A DNA stretch of 8,457 nucleotides from positions 1 to 8,457 of the forward strand of contig CAKSEM010000058.1 in the NCBI GenBank assembly GCA_934446485.1. The letters run 5' to 3'. Of this stretch, positions 1 through 6,164 are shown in pieces. The stretch's first letter is position 1, and the number at the start of each line of letters is the position of its first letter. A program made the translations under genes and the position numbers. Source of the DNA: an uncultured Eubacteriales bacterium. Lineage in GTDB: Bacteria > Bacillota > Clostridia > Oscillospirales > CAG-272. Below the pieces are notes generated by a model. The model ran no database searches. It worked only from the letters and a program-made list of their open reading frames with translations, and was not told the origin of the DNA.

Positions 1-45
1 AATATAAATGACCCGTAAATAACGGCAAATGCAGTCACTTTCAAT

Positions 46-81
46 AAAAAAACGCAAGCAGCACAGCAAGTGCAGCTTGCG
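46..81 (-). terminator. Intrinsic terminator of the nrdD-nrdG-dut operon
   Basis: Read on the minus strand, a hairpin pairs 75-81 with 53-59 (7 bp) and, after one A/A mismatch, 70-73 with 61-64 (4 bp), around a 5-nt loop. It is followed at once by seven T residues (52-46). This is the classic rho-independent layout. It lies 27 bp past the dut stop, so it should end the deoxynucleotide operon. Confidence 0.85.
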
Positions 82-107
82 CAAATATTTCTCTCTTCAA
101 AAACCGC

Positions 108-554
108 TCAGCGGCGTCCCGTCGAACCAAAGCCTCCCTCACCGCGTACAGTATCAGTCAGTCCGTCACTTTCCGTAAATTCTGCAGTAAGATACGGCGC
201 GATCACAAGTTGTGCAATGCGTTCTCCATCCTCGATCACACCTGTTTCGGATGAATGGTTGTGCAAAGCCACTTTAACCTCGCCTCTGTAATCCGAATCG
301 ATCACACCGACCTTGTTTGCCGGTGCAAGACCGCGGCGGCAGGCTATACCGCTGCGTGCATATATCAGCCCGACATACCCGTCCGGAATCTCGAGTGCGA
401 TCCCGGTTCCGATAAATTTCGTCTCTCCGGGCGCGATAGTCACGCTCTCTCCTCCGGTGCAAGCCGTAAGATCAGCTCCGGCAGCCGCAGCCGAGCCGTA
501 ATGCGGCAGCGTTGCCCCCTCGCACAGCTTCTGTACCTTAACCTCAGTTTTCAT
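108..554 (-). CDS. dut: dUTP diphosphatase (dUTPase)
   Basis: Hydrolyses dUTP to dUMP and pyrophosphate in the cytoplasm, keeping uracil out of DNA and supplying dUMP to thymidylate synthase. The 148-residue product has the usual length of the trimeric family and all five motifs in order: AGADL (25-29), the ARSG motif (66-69) in YARSGIA, NKVGVIDSDYRGEV (80-93, with the catalytic-pocket Asp86 and Tyr89), GERIAQLV (110-117) and the C-terminal glycine-rich RGEGGFGSTG (137-146) that closes over the nucleotide. An in-frame ATG lies eight codons upstream at 578. The start at 554 is preferred because AAAGGAAA sits about 8 nt before it and family proteins begin near this point. It is the last gene of the nrdD-nrdG-dut unit, 45 bp after nrdG, with a terminator just beyond. 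No anomaly was seen. Confidence 0.96.
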   Translation of the reverse strand: MKTEVKVQKLCEGATLPHYGSAAAAGADLTACTGGESVTIAPGETKFIGTGIALEIPDGYVGLIYARSGIACRRGLAPANKVGVIDSDYRGEVKVALHNHSSETGVIEDGERIAQLVIAPYLTAEFTESDGLTDTVRGEGGFGSTGRR

Positions 555-570
555 ATCATATTTCCTTTCA
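555..570 (-). promoter_or_regulatory. Ribosome binding site deciding the dut start
   Basis: On the minus strand AAAGGAAA (568-561) lies about 8 nt before the ATG at 554. This favours that start over the upstream in-frame ATG at 578. Confidence 0.7.
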
Positions 571-582
571 AACATCATCCTG

Positions 583-598
583 CCGACGGTTTCGTCGG
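583..598 (-). other. Small hairpin in the nrdG-dut gap
   Basis: A perfect 6-bp inverted repeat (583-588 with 593-598, 4-nt loop) begins one base after the nrdG stop codon. It has no T tract, so it is unlikely to be a terminator. It could stabilise or mark a processing point in the nrdG-dut message. It is short enough to be a chance structure. Confidence 0.35.
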
Positions 599-599
599 A

Positions 600-1145
600 T
601 CAGGTATCGTATATGTTTCCGCTCCCCATGCGTCTCTCCCACACACCGTCCATCGGTACTGCCCGACCCTCGGCAACAGAGCGCCGCACATCTATTATCC
701 GCTGATTCGACGATCCGCGGAATATAAGCGACGCGCTGCGGAGACCTTCGACAAACCTGCCGTCTACAAGTGTGTCGATGCCGCGCAGAAGCTCATCGGC
801 ATCATCAATCCCCATAAGCTCCTCAAACATAAACCCCGTAAAGCACCACACAGTCTTTTCGGGAATCCTTGCGCGAAACTGCTTTACAAATTCGGCAAGC
901 ACAGATCTATTCTCCGGTTCAAACGGCTCTCCGCCGAGCAGAGTCAGTCCCGCAATATGCGCAGGTGCCGCAGCATCTATCACCTCGCGTGCAACCGATT
1001 CGGTGAACGGTGCACCATACTCAAAATCCCACGCTTCACGGTTGAAACAACCGGGGCATCGGTGCCGGCACCCGCTGACGAACAGTGAGACCCGCACTCC
1101 GGGACCGTTCGCAATATCGTTTTTCTTTATTGCCGCATAATTCAT
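600..1145 (-). CDS. nrdG: Anaerobic ribonucleoside-triphosphate reductase activating protein
   Basis: A radical S-adenosylmethionine enzyme that installs the glycyl radical on NrdD. The 181-residue product has the CX3CX2C cluster motif at Cys26, Cys30 and Cys33 (CRHRCPGC), preceded by NGPGVRVSLFVSGC, which is typical of activases of glycyl radical enzymes, and GGEP at 71-74 for SAM binding. Length is normal for NrdG; there is no extra ferredoxin domain of the pyruvate formate-lyase activase type. The ATG at 1145 has GGAGG (1155-1151) five bases upstream. It sits 80 bp downstream of nrdD, its substrate, across a strong hairpin, and 45 bp upstream of dut. Pairing with an intact nrdD removes most doubt about which activase this is. 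Confidence 0.95.
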   Translation of the reverse strand: MNYAAIKKNDIANGPGVRVSLFVSGCRHRCPGCFNREAWDFEYGAPFTESVAREVIDAAAPAHIAGLTLLGGEPFEPENRSVLAEFVKQFRARIPEKTVWCFTGFMFEELMGIDDADELLRGIDTLVDGRFVEGLRSASLIFRGSSNQRIIDVRRSVAEGRAVPMDGVWERRMGSGNIYDT

Positions 1146-1171
1146 ATCTGCCTCCGAAGCTAAACTCGCCG

Positions 1172-1208
1172 CATATAAAATGCCGGATCGGGTCCGGCAT
1201 TTTATATG
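1172..1208 (-). terminator. Intercistronic hairpin between nrdD and nrdG, probable partial terminator
   Basis: A perfect 16-bp inverted repeat (1172-1187 with 1193-1208) encloses a 5-nt loop. The top of the stem is GC-rich (GCCGGA/TCCGGC) and the base is A/T-rich, so the 3' arm on the minus strand ends in ATTTTATATG, resembling an intrinsic terminator whose T run is inside the stem. The arms are symmetric, so it could act in either direction. It starts 17 bp after the nrdD stop; nrdG follows with its own ribosome site but no promoter I can recognise. The likely role is attenuation or RNA 3'-end protection that makes nrdD more abundant than nrdG and dut. Confidence 0.65.
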
Positions 1209-1225
1209 TCACAGGCGGTACTCCG

Positions 1226-3400
1226 TCACAGATGGAGCACTCGCTCGCGTATCTCCTGTGTTCGTCCCTGATTCCAGAACTGCGTGCCGATATATCCGCA
1301 GGTGCGGCGTGCAACGTTCATCTTATTCTGATCGGTATTACCGCACTCCGGGCAGCGCCATACGAGCTTGCCGTGCTCGTCCTCCGTGATCTCGATCTCT
1401 CCGTCATATCCGCAGACCTGACAGTAATCACTCTTAGTATTGAGTTCGGCATACATGATGTGATCGTATATGAACTTCATAACGGAGAGCACTGCAGGAA
1501 TATTGCTCTGCATATTCGGCACCTCAACATAAGAAATTGCGCCTCCGGGCGAGAGAGCCTGGAATTTCGCCTCGAGAGCGAGCTTGTCAAATGCATCAAT
1601 GTTCTCGGTCACATGTATATGGTAGCTGTTCGTGATGTAGTTGCGGTCGGTAACACCCTTAATCTTTCCGAACCTTGCCTGCAGACACTTTGCAAACTTG
1701 TAAGTCGTGCTTTCAAGCGGCGTGCCGTAAAGCGAATAGTCGATGTTCTCCGCAGCCTTCCACTTTGCCGTGTATTCGTTGAGCTTCTTCATAATGAGCA
1801 GTCCGAACTCTTCTCCCTCAGGCTCGGTCAGCTTCTTTCCGATAAGTCCGTATACGCACTCCCAAAGCCCCGCATACCCGAGCGACAGCGTAGAGTACCC
1901 GCCGTGTAGGTATCGGTCGATCGTCTCGCCCTTCTTCAGTCGGCTCAATGCACCGTGCTGCCAAAGGATCGGCGCTGCATCCGACAGCGTTCCCGTCAGG
2001 CGCTCATGGCGGCACTGAAGCGCCCTGTGGCACAGCTCCATCCGCTGGTCGAAGATCTCCCAGAAGCGGTCAACGTCTCGGTCAGCCGAAAGGCTGATGT
2101 CTACCAGATTGATAGTCACGACGCCCTGATTGAATCTGCCGTAATACTTAGGCTTGCCGTTTTCATCTACGTAAGGTGTGAGGAAGCTGCGGCAGCCCAT
2201 GCAGGTGTAGCAGTGCCCCTCGCCGTTCCTGTCGATCTTGTTCTGAAGCATGATCTTTTCGGAAATATAGTCGGGAACCATGCGCTTTGCAGTGCACTTT
2301 GCGGCAAGCTCGGTAAGGTACCAGTACGGTGAATCCTCAGTTATATTGTCCTCTTCAAGCACATATATCAGCTTGGGGAACGCAGGTGTGATCCACACTC
2401 CGCGCTCGTTCTTAACACCGCAGTAACGCTGCTTCAGTGTTTCCTCTATTATCATGGCAAGGTCTGCCTTTTCACGCTCATTCTTCGCCTCTCCGAGGTA
2501 CATAAAGACTGTAACGAAAGGTGCCTGACCGTTCGTAGTCATGAGCGTTACGACCTGATACTGTATCGTCTGTATACCGCTGCGGATCTCCTCGCGGAGA
2601 CGTTTCTCCGTAATATGGTCGACCTGCTCCTCGGTTATATTGGGTATTTCCGAAAGTTCGGATTCCACCTGTGCACGCAGCTTACGGCGGCTGATATCTA
2701 CGAACGGAGCGAGGTGCGTCAGGCTGATGCTCTGACCGCCGTACTGGCAGGAGGCGACCTGAGCTATGATCTGTGTCGCTATGTTGCACGCAGTTGAGAA
2801 GCTGTGAGGTTTTTCGATAAGCGTGCCGCTTATGACCGTACCGTTCTGGAGCATATCCTCAAGGTTGACGAGATCGCAATTGTGCATATGCTGCGCAAAA
2901 TAGTCAGCGTCGTGAAAGTGTATTATCCCCTGCTCGTGTGCCTCAACTATGTCCGGCGGCAGCAGCAGGCGCTTCGTTATATCCTTGCTGACCTCACCCG
3001 CCATATAGTCACGCTGAACGCTGTTGACGGTAGGGTTCTTATTGGAATTCTCCTGCTTTACCTCTTCGTTGTTGCATTCAATGAGGCTGAGGATCTGCTC
3101 GTCCGTCGTATTCGACTTGCGGACGAGCGCGCGTGAATAGCGATATGTTATATACCGACGCGCGACCTCAAAAGCACGCTGATTCATTATAAGATCCTCG
3201 ACCATATCCTGGATCTCCTCGACACTCAGCGAACGGTTCATACCGACTGCCGCACTCTCAACATCCTCAGCAATACGCTTGATCTGAACGGGCGTCATGC
3301 GCGCGCTCGGTATTACGCTGTCATTTGCCTTTGTTACGGCAACCACTATCTTCTGCGGGTCAAAACGGACCTCAGCACCGCTTCTTTTAATTATCATCAT
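1226..3400 (-). CDS. nrdD: Anaerobic (class III) ribonucleoside-triphosphate reductase, large subunit
   Basis: Reduces ribonucleoside triphosphates to dNTPs by glycyl-radical chemistry under anaerobic conditions. The 724-residue product begins with an ATP-cone allosteric domain (about 1-95, starting IIKRSGAEVRFDPQKI). Features in the catalytic barrel include HNCDLVNLEDML with Cys175 and MGCRSFL with Cys403, the expected thiyl-radical cysteine. A C-terminal zinc site has two CXXC pairs (Cys660/663 and Cys683/686), followed by the radical motif RTCGYIGTQ with Gly702. All key residues are present, so it looks functional. The reading frame is open back to 3526, but that ATG would lie almost at the predicted transcription start and the extra 42 residues do not look like family sequence. 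The ATG at 3400 has GGTGAG six bases upstream and gives the normal ATP-cone beginning; 3397 is an adjacent alternative. It is the first gene of the operon with nrdG and dut. Confidence 0.97.
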   Translation of the reverse strand: MMIIKRSGAEVRFDPQKIVVAVTKANDSVIPSARMTPVQIKRIAEDVESAAVGMNRSLSVEEIQDMVEDLIMNQRAFEVARRYITYRYSRALVRKSNTTDEQILSLIECNNEEVKQENSNKNPTVNSVQRDYMAGEVSKDITKRLLLPPDIVEAHEQGIIHFHDADYFAQHMHNCDLVNLEDMLQNGTVISGTLIEKPHSFSTACNIATQIIAQVASCQYGGQSISLTHLAPFVDISRRKLRAQVESELSEIPNITEEQVDHITEKRLREEIRSGIQTIQYQVVTLMTTNGQAPFVTVFMYLGEAKNEREKADLAMIIEETLKQRYCGVKNERGVWITPAFPKLIYVLEEDNITEDSPYWYLTELAAKCTAKRMVPDYISEKIMLQNKIDRNGEGHCYTCMGCRSFLTPYVDENGKPKYYGRFNQGVVTINLVDISLSADRDVDRFWEIFDQRMELCHRALQCRHERLTGTLSDAAPILWQHGALSRLKKGETIDRYLHGGYSTLSLGYAGLWECVYGLIGKKLTEPEGEEFGLLIMKKLNEYTAKWKAAENIDYSLYGTPLESTTYKFAKCLQARFGKIKGVTDRNYITNSYHIHVTENIDAFDKLALEAKFQALSPGGAISYVEVPNMQSNIPAVLSVMKFIYDHIMYAELNTKSDYCQVCGYDGEIEITEDEHGKLVWRCPECGNTDQNKMNVARRTCGYIGTQFWNQGRTQEIRERVLHL

Positions 3401-3412
3401 AGTCCACTCACC
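3401..3412 (-). promoter_or_regulatory. Ribosome binding site deciding the nrdD start
   Basis: On the minus strand GGTGAG (3412-3407) lies 6 nt before the ATG at 3400. The ATGs further upstream at 3526 and 3448 lack a comparable site. Confidence 0.65.
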
Positions 3413-3531
3413 ATACTTTCTTATGTATTTCGAGAACTTCCGATGCATGTCGCAGTCGTCAGAACGAGGAGCAAATCCCCGCTGCCGAGCCGTCCGGCAT
3501 CTGTGCATCCGTCCTTGTCTTGTCAAAAATC
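3401..3531 (-). other. 5' leader of the nrdD message
   Basis: About 130 nt separate the predicted transcription start (near 3530-3531) from the nrdD start codon. The stretch is open in the nrdD frame, but the encoded residues do not resemble any reductase. I recognise no known riboswitch and only a 4-bp GCCG/CGGC hairpin possibility. Its function, if any, is unclear. Confidence 0.4.
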
Positions 3532-3537
3532 AATATT

Positions 3538-3566
3538 ATTATAACAACATATCGTGTGGTTGTCAA
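3538..3566 (-). promoter_or_regulatory. Consensus sigma-70/sigma-A promoter of nrdD-nrdG-dut
   Basis: On the minus strand a perfect -35 box TTGACA (3566-3561) is followed by exactly 17 bp and a perfect -10 box TATAAT (3543-3538). Transcription should begin around 3531-3530. Such a strong promoter normally needs repression, in keeping with the overlapping NrdR-type boxes. Confidence 0.9.
3544..3559 (-). promoter_or_regulatory. NrdR box, proximal (inside the promoter spacer)
   Basis: The 16-mer CCACACGATATGTTGT on the minus strand matches the NrdR consensus ACACWATATATWGTGT at 11 of 16 positions by eye. It lies wholly between the -10 and -35 boxes. Its centre is 32 bp, about three helical turns, from the better distal box, the usual spacing of paired NrdR boxes. 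The match alone is moderate; position and spacing raise confidence. Confidence 0.7.
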
Positions 3567-3575
3567 TACTTTTTT

Positions 3576-3591
3576 GCACAATATATTGTGG
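3576..3591 (-). promoter_or_regulatory. NrdR box, distal (upstream of -35)
   Basis: The 16-mer CCACAATATATTGTGC on the minus strand has a perfect 14-bp palindromic core (3577-3590) and matches ACACWATATATWGTGT at 14 of 16 positions. NrdR is the zinc-finger/ATP-cone repressor of ribonucleotide reductase genes, and it binds such boxes in pairs upstream of nrd operons. No nrdR gene is in the window. Confidence 0.88.
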
Positions 3592-3663
3592 TGCGCGCTT
3601 TTTGTGTAAACTGCACACTTTAGGCAAATGCAGTTTGGCTATTTTGCCGTTGCTTATCAAAAT

Positions 3664-3700
3664 CAAAAAATCGGTATCCCGACGGACAGTCGGGATACCG
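3664..3700 (-). terminator. Intrinsic terminator ending the lipoate operon
   Basis: On the minus strand a perfect 12-bp GC-rich stem (3700-3689 with 3683-3672, 5-nt loop) is followed by ATTTTTTG, the six-T tract being 3670-3665. It lies about 300 bp beyond the lplA stop and about 70 bp upstream of the distal NrdR box. It should stop transcription arriving from mutL/tgt/lip and insulate the nrdD promoter. Confidence 0.88.
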
Positions 3701-3719
3701 TGTCATTGAATTAGGAAAG

Positions 3720-3736
3720 CATCGGCTATGCCGATG
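3720..3736. repeat. Hairpin, left member of the twin pair
   Basis: A perfect inverted repeat: 3720-3726 pairs with 3730-3736 (7 bp) around the loop TAT. It lies 20 bp upstream, in the minus-strand sense, of the terminator stem. Compare the hairpin at 3936-3954. Confidence 0.6.
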
Positions 3737-3935
3737 AAGATATCCTGTAAAAAATCTTTAGTTTGAATCATCGAGCAAAGCGAGTCGGGAATAACGATCC
3801 TGAGCATATTCGTATTCACTCAATAAAAACGGCAGATGCCCGAATGCGTGCGGCGGGACATTTGCTGAAGGTGAAGAAAGTTCAGTGCTTCTTCGGATGC
3901 CTGCCGGCAAAAGATCCTTCCGGGGCTTAATCAAG

Positions 3936-3954
3936 CCTCCGGCTCTGCCGGAGG
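3936..3954. repeat. Hairpin, right member of the twin pair
   Basis: A perfect inverted repeat: 3936-3943 pairs with 3947-3954 (8 bp) around the loop TCT. It begins about 50 bp after the lplA stop in the direction of transcription. It has no T tract on either strand, so it is not a typical terminator. Confidence 0.65.
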
Positions 3955-4001
3955 TTATGACTATAAAGCAGAATCCGAAGGCGCGGACGCACTCCGGTAA
4001 A

Positions 4002-4976
4002 TCATAGGTGCTCACAGAATCTTTCCGCAAGCTCGGAAGCCGTAATTCCGAGCGCACCGAAGCCGGACCGTTCGATCGTCTCACGGAGCGGTTCACGTGA
4101 AAACTCTGTACCGCACAGACATTTTACCAGCGTGTCTGTACCGTCCGCCGAAAAGAAATCTCCGCGAACCGACGCTTCGGTTACGGTGCCGCGCCTTACG
4201 GTGAGCCCGATTATTACCGTGCCTCCGCCAAAACGCATCGTCTCCTCAAAATCGAACGGCGGCGCCCCCTCAACTCTTCCTGCAGAGAGTTCAGGAAACA
4301 GCTCTGCGGAAAGCTCGCCGATCCTTCGCCTCTCATCGTCGCTCGGAGTCAGAACATTTCCCGACGACAGCTCACCGATCATATATTCTGCAAACTCTTC
4401 CGGCGACATCGGAGACGGCAGAAGCTCGGATATGTTTGCAACACGGCTGCGCACCGATTTAATGCTCTTTGAGCTTATCTTATAATCCGGCAGGCGCGTT
4501 GCGCGCTCCATCTCGCCGATATCCGCCGAAAACAGAAGAGAGCCGTGATGGACCGTTCGCCCCGCAGCCTTGTACTGAGCGTTTCCCGAAATCTTGCGCC
4601 CGTCTGCCGTAATATCGTTTCTGCCGTCGCGCTCGGCTCTGATACCGAGGCGGCGAAGCGCCGTGCACACGGGCTCCATATATTCTGAAAAATCGATCTC
4701 GCGTCCGCCTCGCCCGATAAAGCTGTATTGGAAGCTGCCGCGGTCGGTGAATATCGTGCCCCCGCCGGACAGGCGGCGCACAACATCTATGCCGCGCTCC
4801 CTGGCATACGGCAGATCTATCTCTTCATACATATTCTGGTACTTGCCTATCATAAGCGTCGGGCGTGTGCGCCAAAAGAGAAACACATCGTCATCCATAA
4901 TGCGTTCGGCAGCAAAATAGTACTCGGTGCCGAAATTCCGTGCGGCAGATTCATTTCCCGTATCTACGTAAATCAC
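4002..4976 (-). CDS. lplA: Lipoate-protein ligase A
   Basis: Activates lipoate (or octanoate) with ATP and joins it to the lysine of lipoyl domains and GcvH. The 324-residue product resembles the E. coli enzyme (about 338) in layout. The catalytic domain carries RRLSGGGTIFTD (67-78) for lipoyl-AMP binding, GRNDI (118-122), GRKISGNA (126-133) with the expected catalytic Lys128, and HHGSLL (143-148), then a SVRSRVANISELLPS stretch. A C-terminal accessory domain begins around residue 240. The start is GTG, overlapping the lipA stop by one base pair step (GTGA); GGAGG lies about 10 nt upstream, inside the lipA end. It is the last gene of the lipoate cluster. All ligase motifs are intact, unlike the paralog at 6165-7094, so this is the better candidate for the true ligase. 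Confidence 0.93.
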   Translation of the reverse strand: MIYVDTGNESAARNFGTEYYFAAERIMDDDVFLFWRTRPTLMIGKYQNMYEEIDLPYARERGIDVVRRLSGGGTIFTDRGSFQYSFIGRGGREIDFSEYMEPVCTALRRLGIRAERDGRNDITADGRKISGNAQYKAAGRTVHHGSLLFSADIGEMERATRLPDYKISSKSIKSVRSRVANISELLPSPMSPEEFAEYMIGELSSGNVLTPSDDERRRIGELSAELFPELSAGRVEGAPPFDFEETMRFGGGTVIIGLTVRRGTVTEASVRGDFFSADGTDTLVKCLCGTEFSREPLRETIERSGFGALGITASELAERFCEHL

Positions 4977-5863
4977 TTAGCACATTCCTCCGATGTCAAC
5001 ACTTTCTCCGACAGCTCCTCGAGCGAACGGTGTGCCATGTATGAGCTGCGAACAAGCGGAGCACTGACAACGCTTCCGAAACCGATCTCCAACGCCTCGC
5101 ACCTGTAATCGGCAAACTCATCGGGTGTCACATATCGCACGAGCGGAGCGTGTTTCTCCGATGGTCTGAGATACTGTCCGATCGTCAGAATATCGCATCC
5201 TGCGCTGTAGATATCGCGCATTAGGCGTGACACTTCGTCTCTCTCTTCTCCGAGTCCGACCATAAAGCCGGTTTTGGTGTATATGCCGTGCACACCGTGC
5301 GCACGCTGCAATATACTAAGACTTCGCCGATAGTCGGCTCCCGGACGCACCTCACCGTAAAGGCGTTCGACCGTTTCGACATTGTGCCCGAGGACCTCGG
5401 GACGCGCATCAAGAACGGTATCGAGCGCCGACATATCCCCCTTGAAATCCGGGATCAGCACCTCGACCGTCGTTCCGGGCGAGGTGACGTGGATCGCACG
5501 GATCACTTCCGCAAAGTGTGCGGCACCGCCGTCAGGCAGGTCATCCCGTGTCACGCTCGTTACCACTGCATGGCGCAATCCGAGTTTTTTGACCGCAGCT
5601 GCGACCGACTCCGGCTCGTCGGCATCGAGCGTATCGGGAGCCGCGTGCGTTACATTGCAGAACCTGCAGTTTCTCGTACAGTGGCTGCCGAGGATCATGA
5701 ATGTCGCCGTGCGGTGTGCGAAGCATTCTCCCATATTGGGACAGTTTGCCTCGCGGCAGACTGTGTTCAGCCCGAGATCGCTCATGATCTGCGCGGTCTC
5801 TCCGACGGCGGCACGGCTATACTTTACCCGAAGCCACTCAGGTTTTTTCAAATTATCAGACAT
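4973..5863 (-). CDS. lipA: Lipoyl synthase
   Basis: A radical-SAM enzyme that inserts two sulfurs into protein-bound octanoyl groups, making lipoyl cofactor in place. The 296-residue product has the auxiliary-cluster cysteines Cys36, Cys41 and Cys47 (CX4CX5C), the radical-SAM cysteines Cys62, Cys66 and Cys69 (CX3CX2C), and the C-terminal RSSY motif (272-275) whose serine ligates the auxiliary cluster. Length is normal. The ATG at 5863 has GGAGG four to five bases upstream. It lies 24 bp after the lipoyl-domain gene and overlaps lplA by a GTGA junction, so translation of the two is probably coupled. LipA acts on octanoylated protein, so an octanoyl-transferring partner is needed; neither LipB nor a clear LipM is in the window, leaving the two LplA-family neighbours as candidates. 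Confidence 0.97.
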   Translation of the reverse strand: MSDNLKKPEWLRVKYSRAAVGETAQIMSDLGLNTVCREANCPNMGECFAHRTATFMILGSHCTRNCRFCNVTHAAPDTLDADEPESVAAAVKKLGLRHAVVTSVTRDDLPDGGAAHFAEVIRAIHVTSPGTTVEVLIPDFKGDMSALDTVLDARPEVLGHNVETVERLYGEVRPGADYRRSLSILQRAHGVHGIYTKTGFMVGLGEERDEVSRLMRDIYSAGCDILTIGQYLRPSEKHAPLVRYVTPDEFADYRCEALEIGFGSVVSAPLVRSSYMAHRSLEELSEKVLTSEECAK

Positions 5864-5887
5864 TTTTCCTCCGCCTGAGCAGAGCGC

Positions 5888-6136
5888 TCAGCGCTCCTCT
5901 CCGATCTCAACCTCACAGAGTACTCCGCCGGGAGAGACGGCGTCACCCTCATCCGCAAGCCAACGGCAGACACGCATCGGCTCATCTGCCTCAACCTCGC
6001 TCACTACCTTGTCGGTCTCCACTTCAAAGAGAACGTCACCTGCTGCCAGCACATCTCCCGGAGCAGCGCTCTGACGGCAGAGGACTCCCTCGGTCATTCC
6101 GGGCTTCAGGCACGGCATAGTTACGGTTTTTTTCAT
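5888..6136 (-). CDS. Free-standing lipoyl (biotinyl/lipoyl attachment) domain protein
   Basis: An 82-residue protein that is nothing but one E2-type lipoyl domain. It begins TVTMPCLKPGMTEG (4-17), has the modification motif ETDK with the expected lipoyl-lysine Lys43, followed by VVSEVEAD, and ends in EGDAVSPGGVLCEVEI, the usual closing strand. There is no peripheral-subunit-binding or acyltransferase domain, and it is too short and too E2-like for GcvH. It has four cysteines (9, 20, 57, 74), unusual for such a small domain. AGGAG lies about 9 nt before the ATG at 6136. It sits between an LplA-family gene and lipA, so it is very probably a substrate of these enzymes. Whether it is a lipoyl carrier, an assembly scaffold for LipA, or a subunit of a complex encoded elsewhere cannot be told. 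Biotinylation is possible, but the ETDK context argues for lipoate. Confidence 0.88.
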   Translation of the reverse strand: MKKTVTMPCLKPGMTEGVLCRQSAAPGDVLAAGDVLFEVETDKVVSEVEADEPMRVCRWLADEGDAVSPGGVLCEVEIGEER

Positions 6137-6164
6137 ATGTTAAATCTCCTTTATCTGAGCAATG

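Larger units (their letters stand above)
3701..4001. other. Non-coding 300-bp stretch with twin hairpins; possible remnant or non-autonomous element
   Basis: No credible gene was found. An out-of-frame minus-strand open frame here continues out of lplA from 4096 and has no family resemblance. Near each side lies a short perfect hairpin of the same design: 3720-3736 (7-bp stem, TAT loop) and 3936-3954 (8-bp stem, TCT loop), sharing the centre GGC-TNT-GCC. Same-strand subterminal hairpins are a trait of IS200/IS605-type elements and their transposase-less derivatives, but no transposase is present and ends cannot be fixed from one copy. Ordinary 3' untranslated sequence of the lip operon is the alternative. 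Confidence 0.4.

Noticed and set aside
255..1088. 277-codon open frame on the plus strand
   Set aside because: Antisense shadow covering dut and nrdG, both of which have full motif sets. Its residues show no family pattern and it spans two real genes and their gap.
1085..1909. 274-codon open frame on the plus strand
   Set aside because: Antisense to the nrdD zinc-site and radical-motif end; arises from codon bias opposite a real gene.
3401..3526. 42-codon N-terminal extension of nrdD, or a leader peptide
   Set aside because: Its ATG lies about 5 nt from the predicted transcription start, there is no ribosome site, and the residues do not resemble a reductase. The start at 3400 gives a normal ATP cone.
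3758..4096. 112-codon minus-strand open frame reaching from lplA into the gap
   Set aside because: It starts out of frame inside lplA, lacks a ribosome site and has no recognisable family. The outside part is treated as non-coding.
5882..5896. Inverted repeat GAGCGCT/AGCGCTC at the end of the lipoyl-domain gene
   Set aside because: Only a 1-nt spacer, overlaps the stop codon and has no T tract, so it is unlikely to form a useful terminator. Probably chance in GC-rich coding sequence.
5288..6074. Two overlapping long plus-strand open frames opposite lipA and the lipoyl-domain gene
   Set aside because: Shadows of well-supported minus-strand genes; composition is rich in Arg, Ser and Pro with no recognisable fold.
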